This document shows positions 36,601 to 44,545 of a stretch of 49,919 bases of DNA, one piece after another. Below the pieces are notes generated by a model, which was given only the letters and a program-made list of their open reading frames with translations, did not search any database and was not told the origin of the DNA. The stretch covers positions 1 to 49,919 of the IMG/VR virus record IMGVR_UViG_3300051212_000975. One strand, written 5' to 3'. Every line of letters begins with the position of its first letter. The first letter of the stretch is position 1. The DNA comes from a virus. The translations under genes and the position numbers were made by a program.

Positions 36601-39600
36601 CAGAAAAGTTGTGTGGGGACAGGAATATGTAGGTAAATTATGGTTTGACACTGCACAAACAAAATTCATTGATTATCATCAAAATGACATTGTTTATAAT
36701 AGTAAATATTGGGGAACAGTGTTTCCAGGGAGTGATGTTTCAGTTTACACATGGATTCAGAGCAATGTATTACCAATAGACTACACTGGTGCTGGAACTG
36801 TATTTGATATTGATGCATACACAACTTTATATGAAGTCGTAGAGGGAACAGTAGTTACACGATATTACTATTGGGTTAAAAATATAGGTGATATACTAAG
36901 AGAGGATAAAAAACTTTCTGATAACATCATTTCATCCTATATTGCAAATCCAATTACTTCAGGAGTGCCATTTTTAGCTCCATTAAAACAAAATGTATTT
37001 GCTTTATATAATTCTTTTGAATTTATAAGTTCTAATTTTACAAGCCTACATTTAGGTTATAAATCAAATGGTGACAGCGATGTTGCTCACACAGAATTTA
37101 AATTAATTAGAGATGGGTACGCAGAAGATTTTCTACCTGGATTACCCACACTATATAACAATCTTGTAAGACCAAACGGCTTATATCAAAAATTATTAGA
37201 TAGTTTTGCAGGTGTAGATGCACAAGGTCAAGCTGTGCCAAATCCTTTCTTACCTAGATTATTACAGACTGGAACTAGCCTAAGACCTAATCAAAGTTTT
37301 TTCTATGATAGATTAACGGCATTAGAAAATTACATTCAATTTGCAAATAACGTAATGTTAAAATTTCCCATTACAGAACTTAAGAATCCTAGTTTCTTGT
37401 CATTGGGTGGCGTTGCATTAACTGGAGTCAATGCTCCGGCTTTCTTTACTATTAGTGGTGATAATTTTGATACAAATGATTATTGGGAGTATACAAATTG
37501 GTGGGCTGAAGGATATTCAAATTCTACTCGAACCGACATTGATGTGCCAAAATACTATGATTTAGATAAATTAACTCCTTTTGAAAACATGATAGCAGGT
37601 GTTAATGCAAATAGCAACGGTAAGCGTGAAGTTTATATTTATCGTAATAATAACTGGGAAAGAATAGGTCTTGAGTTAGGCACCATACAAATAAAAAGTT
37701 CATTATATGATTATAGCATAAATGGTATAGGATTCGGTGATAGTTTTTTTGACAACGATCCTTACGATAGCTTTCCTTCTTTAGAAACTTACTACATAAT
37801 CCGTGGTCTTAATGAAGAAGTATTTACGGAAAATTTACTTATATATAGAAATCAGGGGTTAATTTTACTCTTTAATTACATAATTACAGAAAGTGATGAA
37901 TTTGGTAATTATTTACCTTGGTTAAACAAGACTAGCTTCTTAGATGTAGATCATACTTTACGAGAACTTGAGCAAATAAAGAATTTTCAAAGAGATAACG
38001 AAGATTTTTTATATGGATACATCAATGAAGTTAAGCCATACAGAGTCAAATTAAAAGATTTTAGTTTGAAATACACTAAAACAAATGTTTATGACGGTGA
38101 CATTACAGATTTTGATTTACCCGCACAATGGAATAATGAATTGCAGTCCTTTGTTACACCGGAACTAGTTTTTAGTGATACGACTGCTTTTTCTCAATAC
38201 AATGCATCTGATGCGATATGGAACGATCCACAATATAGCCAGTGGTTTAGTAATTACGGAGTGAAACTACAAGGAAAAACAAATTATTTAATAGGATTAT
38301 TAAAAGAATATGTTCCTGTTGCAACTAAGGTAATTGTTGTAGATAATGCGTTTGGATATCCTGTGGTAGGCGTAATAAAAATTGATGATGAATACATTGG
38401 CTATACTAGTGTAGATAGAGATTTAGGTATATTATCCGGATTAACACGCGGTGCATTAGATTCAGAAGTTGTAGATCACTTACCAGGATCAAAAATTTAC
38501 ATAGACTTGCCTGCAGTTAGCGTCATATATTCGGGCAGAGGCTATACAGAACCACCTAACATTGTTACTTATGTTGATACTTCTGTTTTTCCTGCTCCTA
38601 AAGTGCAGGCATCATTAAAAGCACAACTATCAGGTGATCAAGTGGTCAACGTATCAGTGTTGAATTCAGGTGAAGGATACAAAGTTTTACCTGAACTTAT
38701 AGTCGAACCGGCTATTGAACATTATTTTGATACCGCTGATATAAATTATACTAATTTTACTGTTAATGTTCCATTTTCTTTATTTGAGACTGGAGATCTA
38801 CTGCAGTATAAAAAGGGCAATAATGACTTACCTATTTTAGGGTTATTAGATAAAGAATATTATTACATTGGACTCATTGAATATGGATTACAAAAACCTG
38901 AAGTAACTTTAGAAAATCAAGATAGACCAACTGCAATAGCTTTTTATAATTCAAAAATAAATGCAATAACAGATACTCATAGATTACCTTTAATTCAAGG
39001 TAGAAGCGAAAGCACTGAACATGTTCTAACATTGGGTGCTAGATTAGTACCAATATCAAGTAATGCACCTACAAGACAAATTACTCCTGTTCTTAAGTTT
39101 GATAGAACAAGTTACAGACCAACTGTAACTATTTGGGAACCTAATCAATTTTATATTGCAACTTACAATGGCATAGGTAATGATGCAAGTTATGGTAGTA
39201 AGTTAGCAACAGCAATAACCTATAATTCTGTTTCAGGTTCGGTTAGTCCATCGGGAGGGTCTGATGCGATATTTAACGTATATGCATGGATTTACGGAAA
39301 TGAAGATGAGCCACCAGACTTTTACTCCTCTGGAGATAATTTAGGAGTTTATACTGCAGATTTAAATAGTGGTGGTTTAGGATACGCACCGGCTGATGTA
39401 ATAACAATTTCAGGTAACGATTTAGGTGGTGTCGCACCTACAAATAGTTGTACGATTACTGTGCTTACCACTACACTTTCAGGGTCAATACTTACATATT
39501 CAGTTGAGGGAGTACCATCAACAGTTGTCCTATCAAGCTTACAAGGAGCTACCGTACCAATTACGCTAGTTACAACAGAGACAGGTACTAATAATGTGAT

Positions 39601-42600
39601 TATAACTGTAAATTACACAAATAGTAGTTTGTCTCCGGGTTATCTTAATAAAACACAACTATATTTTTATAAAGTAGCAAGACTAACAAGCCCATACATC
39701 TATGATGATTCTGGATCAGGTGGAGCCATAATATGGATAACAAGTCCTAGAATTTATGGTCAAACTGTTTTAAACGAATATGATATTGATATAAAAGATT
39801 TCGGAAATATATATAGCACAGGTGATACAATAACTATCCCTGGCACATCGTTGGGTGGAACAACTCCTTCAAATGATTTAATAATAAACATAACATTTGC
39901 ACTTTCGGGAGCAATAGTATTTTACGAACTTACTGGTATTTGTGCTAATGCATATGCTCAATATTATACAGTGCCAATAAATGCAACTCAGTGCAGATTA
40001 TACAACGATGCTATACTTACAGATCCTGTAAAAAATACCATTGCTAATCCATTTATCTTTGGTATTGGTGATATTGGATTTTATCCTGAGCCGTTTACAT
40101 CACCTTCAGCTTCACTTGTGGCTTACAACAATAAGTTATATAAGTGTATAGTATCAAATACTGATGCAACTTTTGATTTAGCTAAATGGGAGCTATTACA
40201 AAGTGACTATCAATATATAAATGCGTTAGACAGAATTGTTACATATTATCAACCAACTGTTAACATGCCCGGTAAATATTTACCATTATTAATGACAGGT
40301 TTAGAATATCCAAATGGCACAAACTTAGGCAATAAATTTGATGCTGATATTGATTTGGATGTCAATTTACAGGGACAGCCTTTTTATCCTAGAGAGATTG
40401 ACATAAAAAGTGTTGTGTATGATGGAAGTAAGTATGTAGCGGTGGGAAATACCCCCACTTACGCTACTATTCTTTATAGTACTACAGGCAGAGATTGGTT
40501 ATTTAAAAAAATTAGTGATGTCCCAATTGATGTTACAAGTTTAATTTATTCAGGGTCTTTCTTTGTTATATCTGCTTTAAATTCAAGTGCTCCTATATTA
40601 ATAAGTTATGATGGTTTTAATTGGGTAAGTGTAGGATCATATACAGTCTATGATGATGCTCCATTTGATGTTACTGATTTTGATACTCTATCTGTAGAAA
40701 CTCCTAATGATGAGTTATATGATGTTGTTTATTACAATAATAACTACGTAACTGTCGGCAATAATATTTTAAGTAGTATCAATGCCACTAGTTGGGGAAC
40801 AGGGTTTAGTTTTAACAGTAGATTACCAAACGTTCTAAAATCTGTTACATATGTAGCAGGATCTAGTAGTTTGAGTTTTCAAGGATTTGTAGCTGTAGGT
40901 AATGGTACATCTATAATTGAGGGAGCAGATACTCCATCTCCTGTTTTCGCTAATCAGGCAAGAGTAATCACAAGTTACGATGGGGTTACATGGAATAACA
41001 CTAATCAAAATTTTGACGCCAACCTCAATGTTGTTTTTGGCTCGCCAACAAAAATTATAGCAGCAGGTAAATCAGCATTAACAACACCATATGTCTACGA
41101 TAATTCTGGATTAGGGGGAGCAATTATATGGGTCACTAGTACTAGCCTTAATGAATACGCTATTGATATTAAGAATTTTGGCAGTATATACTCTACTGGT
41201 GATACTATTACTATAGCAGGAAACTTATTGGGAGGTACAACACCTACTAATAATTTAGTAATTACAGTAACGTTTGCCCTTGCAGGAGCAATAGTTTCCT
41301 ACTCTCTGAGTGGTGTTTACTCAAATAAAATTTATTGGTCAACAAATGCAAGTAATTGGACTGCAGCAACAATTTTAGGGCCTGCATTTACTCAACAGAT
41401 TAATCATGGTATATATGCACTGAACACCTATGTTTTAGTTTGTAACAATGGATTTATCTTGTATAGCGGCGATGGTGTAGTTTGGAATCAAACTGCTAAA
41501 ATATCCACAAATAATTTAAATGAGATAGCATTTGACGGAACATATTTTATTATAGTTGGTGAAAATTCTACAATTCTTAGAAGCACTAATGTTATAGACT
41601 GGGAAAATATTTCTTTCTTAGTTACTGATGAGCCTGAATATAATATTAAGGGAGAAACTTTCTTATCAGGGTATGGACCTGAAGAAATGATTCCTGCAAT
41701 AGTTTCAGATAATTTACAATTGACTGTAAAAACAACACCTGGTTCACTTTGGGATCCAACAACTTACGAAAATTTTGGATTTAATGTTGTTGGAATTACG
41801 CTTGATTTAGAACAAACTACAAGTTTCTATTTTGGCACAGTATCAAAGTACCCAACACAGATTGCAGTTTATGTTGTGTCTAATTCAAATACAAGAGCAA
41901 CAAGAATTTACAGCATAGATGATGTACCAACACAGACAAGTTTAACAAAAATTGAATCTATTGATTGGGTAAATAAGGTTGTAAATTTGACAGGTACACT
42001 AAGTGCAACTGAACAAATTTACTTTGAGGTTTATGATATTGGTGGAGGAAATCAACAGGTCAAAGGCACATCTGACACAACACCTATTAAACTTGACACT
42101 AAAAATAGTGTAAGTTATATAGATACAAACTACCCATATAAAGATGATGTTTATCTGTACCCATTAGTTTATATAAATGGAATTAAACAAGTAGTCAACG
42201 TTGATTATAAAATTGAACCTGACGCAACTAACAGAATAAAAATAGTATTCACTACAATAATTGACACTCTTACAGAGTATGTAAGCTATGCTTTATTTGG
42301 TCCTGCTTCAACTAACTACCAGTATTGTATGCCAGAAACACAGGTATTTCAATATACTAGTGGACCACAAACATTCACATTAACTAATTCAATGAGCGGA
42401 GCTAATCCTTCTAATGCAGTGGTTGAGGTAAATGGAATAAGAGCAAGAAATACTACTGATTATACTATAGTTGGTAGCACGTTAACTGTATTACCTGTAA
42501 TTGCAGCAAACACTATAGTTAGTGTCACTTCATTTAATGACACAACTGATCAGTCTTTTGTAACACAGAGTTCTACTACAATAGAAGTAATACCAATTTA

Positions 42601-43720
42601 CTATGTAAACACTCCTGCTACTCCGGTTATTATTACTACAGCGATTAACCCAAATTTTACTAATACAGATCAAGTATTGATAGACGGAGTTAAAAACATA
42701 CCTGAAATTAACAACAACATATTTTATGTAAGAGTGTTACCTACATACGTAGAGAATGCTGTCACTTACTACCCATTTGAATTGTATCTTGATACTAATT
42801 TAAGTATTCCTGTAGTCGGTAACACATATGGAACATACTTTGTTAACGGAGCAGGATCAGGCGGATATATTTGGAAATATTCAAATACGATACAATTGAC
42901 TCAGCCTGGATTTGACGTAACTGATGTTAATCGTCTGTTTGTACATATAAATGGTACTAGAGTTACTCCTGATAACTTAAGGATTAATCAACCAAACAAT
43001 AGACTAAGTATTATGTCTCCTATAGCATTAGGAAATACTATTATTGTTACCAGTTATATGCCTTCGCCAACTCCAAATGAACTTTGGTATACATTATTAG
43101 TTAATAAGAAGGGCGAAATGACAATAGCCAACAGCAACCTTCAGAATAGAACGTGGTTAGTTGAACCGTTGTATCCTACTGACACTGAAATATCTGTCAA
43201 AGATGTATCAAAATTAGTTGATATAACCTATGAAAGAGTAAATGTATCCTATAATACCAGCACTGAAAAACTTTACTGCTTCTTAAATTATAATATTTTA
43301 GATATTGTCTTACTCACAGTATATAATATTACTACGGGGGCTGAATTGGCAAAAACTTCTTATTATTTAAATACAGTGAATTCTACAACAGAGGTAATAT
43401 TTACAGCTGGAGTCGAAGATAATGATGAACTTGAGTTCACTCTAAGATTCGGAGACACTATAATTATAAACGGAGAGAAAATAGGATTTAGGGGCATTAA
43501 TATTGAAGAAAATACTGTTACTAGTATAACCAGAGGTGCTGAGGGGACAGCGGTACTTCCGGTTCATGAGATATACTCAAATGCACTAAGTCTTTCTACT
43601 AAGGATATATTAGACTCATTCTATTACGACAAGGTTTGGAATAGTGACGATTATTCAGTTGACGGGGATCCATTACAAATAAGTGACTCTGTTCCTGCTA
43701 ATTTCTTAAAAAGAGACTAA
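27626..43720 (+). CDS. Giant baseplate/virion structural protein in the gp7 position (5364 residues)
   Basis: One uninterrupted frame of 5364 codons (near 600 kDa), about five times T4 gp7. The N-terminus (IDFLPEIFKTTPNDNFLSAT, QLEPAIV, SQYYWLPFGPDVV) and the block near 1390-1425 (PWEMIGYTNKPSWWDSYYGL, then LWTDMENG) look like the large wedge-associated proteins that follow gp6 in marine T4-like phages. An FG-GAP-type beta-propeller occupies about 2285-2915. A block near 3180-3250 reads GLYQKLLDSFAG...RPNQSFFYDRL. A hook of EYIGYTSV...LTRGALDSEVVDHLPG type at about 3585-3625 recurs at the C-terminus (5272-5320, ITRGAEGT). GxGY-x-x-P motifs lie at 3632-3695. Asp-box-like S-x-DG-x-x-W repeats run from about 4258 to 4665, interrupted by a duplicated module. 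The end, DGDPLQISDSVPANFLKRD, is phage-like. Exact homology to gp7 is not certain. Confidence 0.8.
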   Translation: MVAQVRTIDFLPEIFKTTPNDNFLSATLDQLVKQQDLEKLQGYIGRRFEYGLTPNSYYIPEINKTRTDYQLEPAIVFKKNETSKALDFISYPEIIDALKLQGAPITNNSLLFDNQFYSWDSFADLDKLSNYSQYYWLPFGPDVVNVEPLPVNLTSFFDVQSQVNEFTFVQDNFQIEEFNPTITLLRGGTYYFNVDQTSQFWIQTVPGLSGSIPNRPNSSSRDVFGVENNGISNGVLTFQVPLSDAQQNQNYQGNVNVDLVSDQPFALIHGQRLSTIGNIDGATNLLDKTVMFFGSGALQTASIDSFFDNLGFDQETITPIGYDAASSVNVNQYFFEIGYEETEIPGDPIINLIPSSVIPQNTNITVLAGIKYISKKFVRLQTGEIQLIPEVTAPLDILYYQDSQNLKKYGVIKIVDSNETNFINVENDILGKATYTSPNNVKFTNGLKISFSGDVIPEKYKNDQYYVEGVGSSIKLIPNTALVTPESYSQSVYEPYDASPYDIAPYSDIVESPIAQDYITINRAANNLNAWSRGNRWFHSQVIQETIKHTNSQNLLNVINSNEARGKRPIIEFYPNLKLFNLGTAAKAPVDYFDVTATDAFTQVANQLQYYPDGSSFGLFDGCKVIFSADEDINVRNKIFRVNFISTSVATQTSTVVSATSASTDRLTVTNSTQFSVGSLVSLNQDIGNLTAFTKYYVYDKPNSTSIRLSTDPNLSSFIQLDTATGSVLITQSPPIITLTKIADGDVYDLDQTVVLLGDSRKGDTYWFDGTYWFKGQLKTTVNQPPLFDIFDKNGLSFGDTDYYNSSSFIGSSLFQYAEGTGNDDVVLGFPLKYSSVNNIGDIQFTVSYNTDQFTYVLNGIATTQKVNEGYVYEYTSRENYTRELGWKTAISDSFQYQAFTFNYNPLNGEPIFICDIPAKSIDSTAWPVVQVYVRDNILFDSEFTYTVENNVTTINLNATPVVETPIQILIYSDAVSKNAYFTIPTNLENNIFNSEITSPNLGDIKNHYLSICTNSKKIQGQIFGSNNYRDLPNLVKYGTKIIQNSAPLSLTGALLKNTNYNLIDSLNYSSTEYIKFKNLLIDVVNKTPYESYQVASTILDNAIAEISSYKTTSNSFFWSDMLPSRGAYITNRYSFNADVNQSQFALSKIYDFTSANYNSVLVYLIRNTQGVLVETQLIKDVDYVVSADEPLLTLYTDLIIGDVIVVNEYNQTYGSFVPNTPTKLGFYPSTVPEVVYDTTYINPTWFIKGHDGSLTTLYGSYNNGYLNDYRDQAIFEFECRIYNNLKVSSKIPISSDEVLPGQFRTTNYGYDEILQLYSLSFLNWVGQNRIDYKSQYYITTNAYTYNYYQATNRLDNTIVKRGNWKGLYNWFFDTTTPNSTPWEMIGYTNKPSWWDSYYGLPPYTKNNLVLWTDMENGYDYNGGDPIIVESRKRPGLLKILPVDDLGNLVDPMNSVIGNYDTLTFQTQWKVGDWGPAEYSYLKSSSWPFDLVKILALCKPAKFFALGENLDTYKYNEEFNQYLLNNKFRFTTTGSVVYGSGVAQHSYLNWIVDYVQSTGNSGYNVLTEYLNNLDVRLVYRLAGFSDKELLKFYVDKGSPNSKNNTLLIPDESYTVLLHENQPFDTIIYSSVIIQKTDTGYQVYGNSQNKIYFKILAPIINGKYDTITSGSLSVKVSKNFSQRVVVVPYSTEFTTPQELAEFINAYGNYLSSQGLLFDQVENNLILNWNQMIQEVLAWIQAGWETGSILNINPLAKQLVISKENSIVQPLTIQDQNYVLNQNLIPIQIKDMSIVREGVDFSVIPIKVDDTIAYFNANLSNIEHAIIFDNVTLFNDLIYDPNTGLRQYRMLLKGAKTATWDGTVDTKGFILNQDNVIEWQSNTKYTKGIIVKYKNNYYAANEIVLPAETFQQGLWVKVDYELIQKGLLPNASSRAYESTLYYNSYQANLENDADLLAFSLIGYRPRDYLAAANLDDISQVNLYKTMIVEKGSKQATSAIQNITLQTGGINYTTYENWAINIGLYGGVLNQNFIEFKLEEQKLNGNPAIISIINGIAEEGSMQEVPLYGLTNYGRVPESVNILPLLPSYKMNQLPSAGYVNFEDVVAHSFRVGNLNQNAVSIYNIYKNQYIWIADFQGNWKVYATISLNPESPVSIINVINNLNDTCTVIFDKPHNLSTNDVILILNYSNFVDGFYIITKISNATSVIIDLSLPLSLSNVEGSGIVSKLQNQRVNSPKDVINLNLTDTEFVLSTVWVDENTDGTWAVYRKGINYQTATSFNKPEPTTSFGSSVAYDTKLGYFLADSGAGKVYRYKYESNINYWNLDETITLSTSPAGFGTSMDKKQNFLAILKSAATSTVYIYELVQTEKIEAVALQSSFNISGITDKIVMSDDCNYFFVSKKSTRQVFVYRKNTNLTYTSIGYSLVSAISVNETQFQVSGDRRSLLLEGQMVSFSNVTGTQTYKIITGDYNAGTNRTTFTIEGNFYSDVASGTTVYRAYYNYTSVATVTGSGSATNFGTNISTNYNGTQLFVSAPNQDYSAFTDMGAVYVYNRVRQVFENKFTPIQTIATDFTLAWTPTNSVTVLLNGDVLDTSSYTVSTNILTVLPQIVLTAGDLIVVESNDFILSQTLVGYSEVANPRVGILYGKGLDNNNLGNELLVGAPFDIVDATGTEGTVYRYTNAGKKFGIITGTSAYTLASQINILINGYLVILPATGINDAITAINEANIPNVIASKTVDNKLVIQLINQSLNVIEDKLNLTVFAEANFASLGITYYKKTQELHDTNIQNNTQYGTAIKFNEANSVVITAPTSNRYTQTYFDFTDDEDYTNDTIFDNNFTVFVEILSDAGSAYVYDYLGVYNESIDNLGKFVFGQLVNDSVTTIGNVPYYGNNIAFNNYNIIIGSPQYLTGTANGRVNIFRNTTNKSNWYVYRSPTNTVDIEKLHIVSIYNNLNNLNIVNLDYIDPLQGKLLGVVRENLDYISSTDPAGYNINNNRKVVWGQEYVGKLWFDTAQTKFIDYHQNDIVYNSKYWGTVFPGSDVSVYTWIQSNVLPIDYTGAGTVFDIDAYTTLYEVVEGTVVTRYYYWVKNIGDILREDKKLSDNIISSYIANPITSGVPFLAPLKQNVFALYNSFEFISSNFTSLHLGYKSNGDSDVAHTEFKLIRDGYAEDFLPGLPTLYNNLVRPNGLYQKLLDSFAGVDAQGQAVPNPFLPRLLQTGTSLRPNQSFFYDRLTALENYIQFANNVMLKFPITELKNPSFLSLGGVALTGVNAPAFFTISGDNFDTNDYWEYTNWWAEGYSNSTRTDIDVPKYYDLDKLTPFENMIAGVNANSNGKREVYIYRNNNWERIGLELGTIQIKSSLYDYSINGIGFGDSFFDNDPYDSFPSLETYYIIRGLNEEVFTENLLIYRNQGLILLFNYIITESDEFGNYLPWLNKTSFLDVDHTLRELEQIKNFQRDNEDFLYGYINEVKPYRVKLKDFSLKYTKTNVYDGDITDFDLPAQWNNELQSFVTPELVFSDTTAFSQYNASDAIWNDPQYSQWFSNYGVKLQGKTNYLIGLLKEYVPVATKVIVVDNAFGYPVVGVIKIDDEYIGYTSVDRDLGILSGLTRGALDSEVVDHLPGSKIYIDLPAVSVIYSGRGYTEPPNIVTYVDTSVFPAPKVQASLKAQLSGDQVVNVSVLNSGEGYKVLPELIVEPAIEHYFDTADINYTNFTVNVPFSLFETGDLLQYKKGNNDLPILGLLDKEYYYIGLIEYGLQKPEVTLENQDRPTAIAFYNSKINAITDTHRLPLIQGRSESTEHVLTLGARLVPISSNAPTRQITPVLKFDRTSYRPTVTIWEPNQFYIATYNGIGNDASYGSKLATAITYNSVSGSVSPSGGSDAIFNVYAWIYGNEDEPPDFYSSGDNLGVYTADLNSGGLGYAPADVITISGNDLGGVAPTNSCTITVLTTTLSGSILTYSVEGVPSTVVLSSLQGATVPITLVTTETGTNNVIITVNYTNSSLSPGYLNKTQLYFYKVARLTSPYIYDDSGSGGAIIWITSPRIYGQTVLNEYDIDIKDFGNIYSTGDTITIPGTSLGGTTPSNDLIINITFALSGAIVFYELTGICANAYAQYYTVPINATQCRLYNDAILTDPVKNTIANPFIFGIGDIGFYPEPFTSPSASLVAYNNKLYKCIVSNTDATFDLAKWELLQSDYQYINALDRIVTYYQPTVNMPGKYLPLLMTGLEYPNGTNLGNKFDADIDLDVNLQGQPFYPREIDIKSVVYDGSKYVAVGNTPTYATILYSTTGRDWLFKKISDVPIDVTSLIYSGSFFVISALNSSAPILISYDGFNWVSVGSYTVYDDAPFDVTDFDTLSVETPNDELYDVVYYNNNYVTVGNNILSSINATSWGTGFSFNSRLPNVLKSVTYVAGSSSLSFQGFVAVGNGTSIIEGADTPSPVFANQARVITSYDGVTWNNTNQNFDANLNVVFGSPTKIIAAGKSALTTPYVYDNSGLGGAIIWVTSTSLNEYAIDIKNFGSIYSTGDTITIAGNLLGGTTPTNNLVITVTFALAGAIVSYSLSGVYSNKIYWSTNASNWTAATILGPAFTQQINHGIYALNTYVLVCNNGFILYSGDGVVWNQTAKISTNNLNEIAFDGTYFIIVGENSTILRSTNVIDWENISFLVTDEPEYNIKGETFLSGYGPEEMIPAIVSDNLQLTVKTTPGSLWDPTTYENFGFNVVGITLDLEQTTSFYFGTVSKYPTQIAVYVVSNSNTRATRIYSIDDVPTQTSLTKIESIDWVNKVVNLTGTLSATEQIYFEVYDIGGGNQQVKGTSDTTPIKLDTKNSVSYIDTNYPYKDDVYLYPLVYINGIKQVVNVDYKIEPDATNRIKIVFTTIIDTLTEYVSYALFGPASTNYQYCMPETQVFQYTSGPQTFTLTNSMSGANPSNAVVEVNGIRARNTTDYTIVGSTLTVLPVIAANTIVSVTSFNDTTDQSFVTQSSTTIEVIPIYYVNTPATPVIITTAINPNFTNTDQVLIDGVKNIPEINNNIFYVRVLPTYVENAVTYYPFELYLDTNLSIPVVGNTYGTYFVNGAGSGGYIWKYSNTIQLTQPGFDVTDVNRLFVHINGTRVTPDNLRINQPNNRLSIMSPIALGNTIIVTSYMPSPTPNELWYTLLVNKKGEMTIANSNLQNRTWLVEPLYPTDTEISVKDVSKLVDITYERVNVSYNTSTEKLYCFLNYNILDIVLLTVYNITTGAELAKTSYYLNTVNSTTEVIFTAGVEDNDELEFTLRFGDTIIINGEKIGFRGINIEENTVTSITRGAEGTAVLPVHEIYSNALSLSTKDILDSFYYDKVWNSDDYSVDGDPLQISDSVPANFLKRD
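39690..39950 (+). repeat. Duplicated module, copy 1, in the giant protein
   Basis: Encodes PYIYDDSGSGGAIIWITS..., then LNEYDIDIKDFGNIYSTGD and TITIPGTSLGGTTPSNDLII. The protein is closely similar to copy 2 at 41083-41330, and the DNA is recognisably alike (about 70 percent by eye). Confidence 0.8.
41083..41330 (+). repeat. Duplicated module, copy 2, inserted in the Asp-box propeller
   Basis: Encodes PYVYDNSGLGGAIIWVTS, LNEYAIDIKNFGSIYSTGD, TITIAGNLLGGTTPTNNLVI. It splits propeller sequence that continues with IYWSTNASNW. A more diverged relative (DLNSGGLGYAPADVITISGN) lies at 39319-39520. Confidence 0.8.
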
Positions 43721-43728
43721 AAATAGAA

Positions 43729-43736
43729 GATAAATA
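43729..43736 (+). promoter_or_regulatory. Late promoter GATAAATA abutting the 48-aa gene
   Basis: GATAAATA is followed by TATATT and then ATG at 43743, with no Shine-Dalgarno sequence. The predicted start point is at the ATG. Confidence 0.65.
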
Positions 43737-43742
43737 TATATT

Positions 43743-43889
43743 ATGACTGAAAAAGACCAAATAGATTACAAAAAAGAAAAAAGTGAGCCTAAACCGGACG
43801 AAAACGCTGGGTTCATTTTTAGTTCAGCAATTAAGATTTTTGACCCAAAAACGTCAGAGGTACTAGTACAAAAAAGAGGCGACGATTGA
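43743..43889 (+). CDS. Small conserved-looking virion-cluster protein (48 residues)
   Basis: A 48-codon gene from ATG 43743 to TGA 43887-43889. It starts MTEKDQIDYKKEKSEPKPDE, has a charged, probably disordered first half, then GFIFSSAIKIFDPKTSEVLV and the end QKRGDD. The second half resembles the start of the next protein (KISDPVTGEIYVDKK), suggesting a shared small beta motif. It is supported by the abutting late promoter and the 1-nt stop/start overlap with the next gene (TGATG). Function unknown. Confidence 0.7.
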   Translation: MTEKDQIDYKKEKSEPKPDENAGFIFSSAIKIFDPKTSEVLVQKRGDD

Positions 43890-44509
43890 TGTCCACAATA
43901 AATTATCAATTAAAAATAGAAGGTTTTGTCAAAATTTCTGACCCTGTAACAGGGGAAATTTATGTAGACAAAAAGAACGCTATCCACTATGAAAATATGT
44001 CAGAATCCATAGCAGATACGTTGAGTAATAGGGGATACGGTGGTATTTTCAAAATGGCATTTGGTAACGGGGGTGCTAGCATTGACAGCACTGGAATTAT
44101 CACTTACTTGCCACCTAATACTACGGGACAAAATGCAGCATTATACAATCAAACTTATGAGAAAATCGTAGATGACACCAGCGTACTTAACACTGACCCC
44201 GCTAGAAATAAGATGGTAGTATCCCACGTAATTGGTAAAGTTTATAGCGATATTGTGGTTCAATGTTTACTTGATTATGGTGAACCATCGGGACAATCAG
44301 CGTTCGATAATAGTACACAACTAGAATCAACCTATACATTTGATGAAATAGGATTACTAGCTGATTACGGAACCGACACTGCAGGAAACGATCAAACAAG
44401 ACTTTTGCCTCACGTGATATTTCACCCGGTGCAAAAAAGTCTAAACAGGCAGATTCAAATAGATTATACTGTGCGTATTCAAAGTTTAACAAACCTTGTT
44501 ACCATATAA
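43889..44509 (+). CDS. Virion structural protein (baseplate/fibre-associated, unknown)
   Basis: A 206-residue protein starting MSTINYQLKIEGFVKISDPV at the ATG overlapping the previous stop; the preceding in-frame TTG is not needed. Segments KNAIHYENMSESIADTLSNR, FKMAFGNGGASID, LYNQTYEKIVDDTS and STYTFDEIGLLAD suggest a compact beta-rich virion protein of a type common near baseplate genes of marine T4-like phages. No enzymatic motif. Exact role unknown. Confidence 0.65.
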   Translation: MSTINYQLKIEGFVKISDPVTGEIYVDKKNAIHYENMSESIADTLSNRGYGGIFKMAFGNGGASIDSTGIITYLPPNTTGQNAALYNQTYEKIVDDTSVLNTDPARNKMVVSHVIGKVYSDIVVQCLLDYGEPSGQSAFDNSTQLESTYTFDEIGLLADYGTDTAGNDQTRLLPHVIFHPVQKSLNRQIQIDYTVRIQSLTNLVTI

Positions 44510-44517
44510 GATAAATA
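44510..44517 (+). promoter_or_regulatory. Late promoter GATAAATA for the fibre genes
   Basis: GATAAATACTAAAATT begins immediately after the preceding stop codon. A leader containing TTGGAG leads to the ATG at 44546. Confidence 0.65.
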
Positions 44518-44545
44518 CTAAAATTAAAAATTGGAGTAAAACCAC

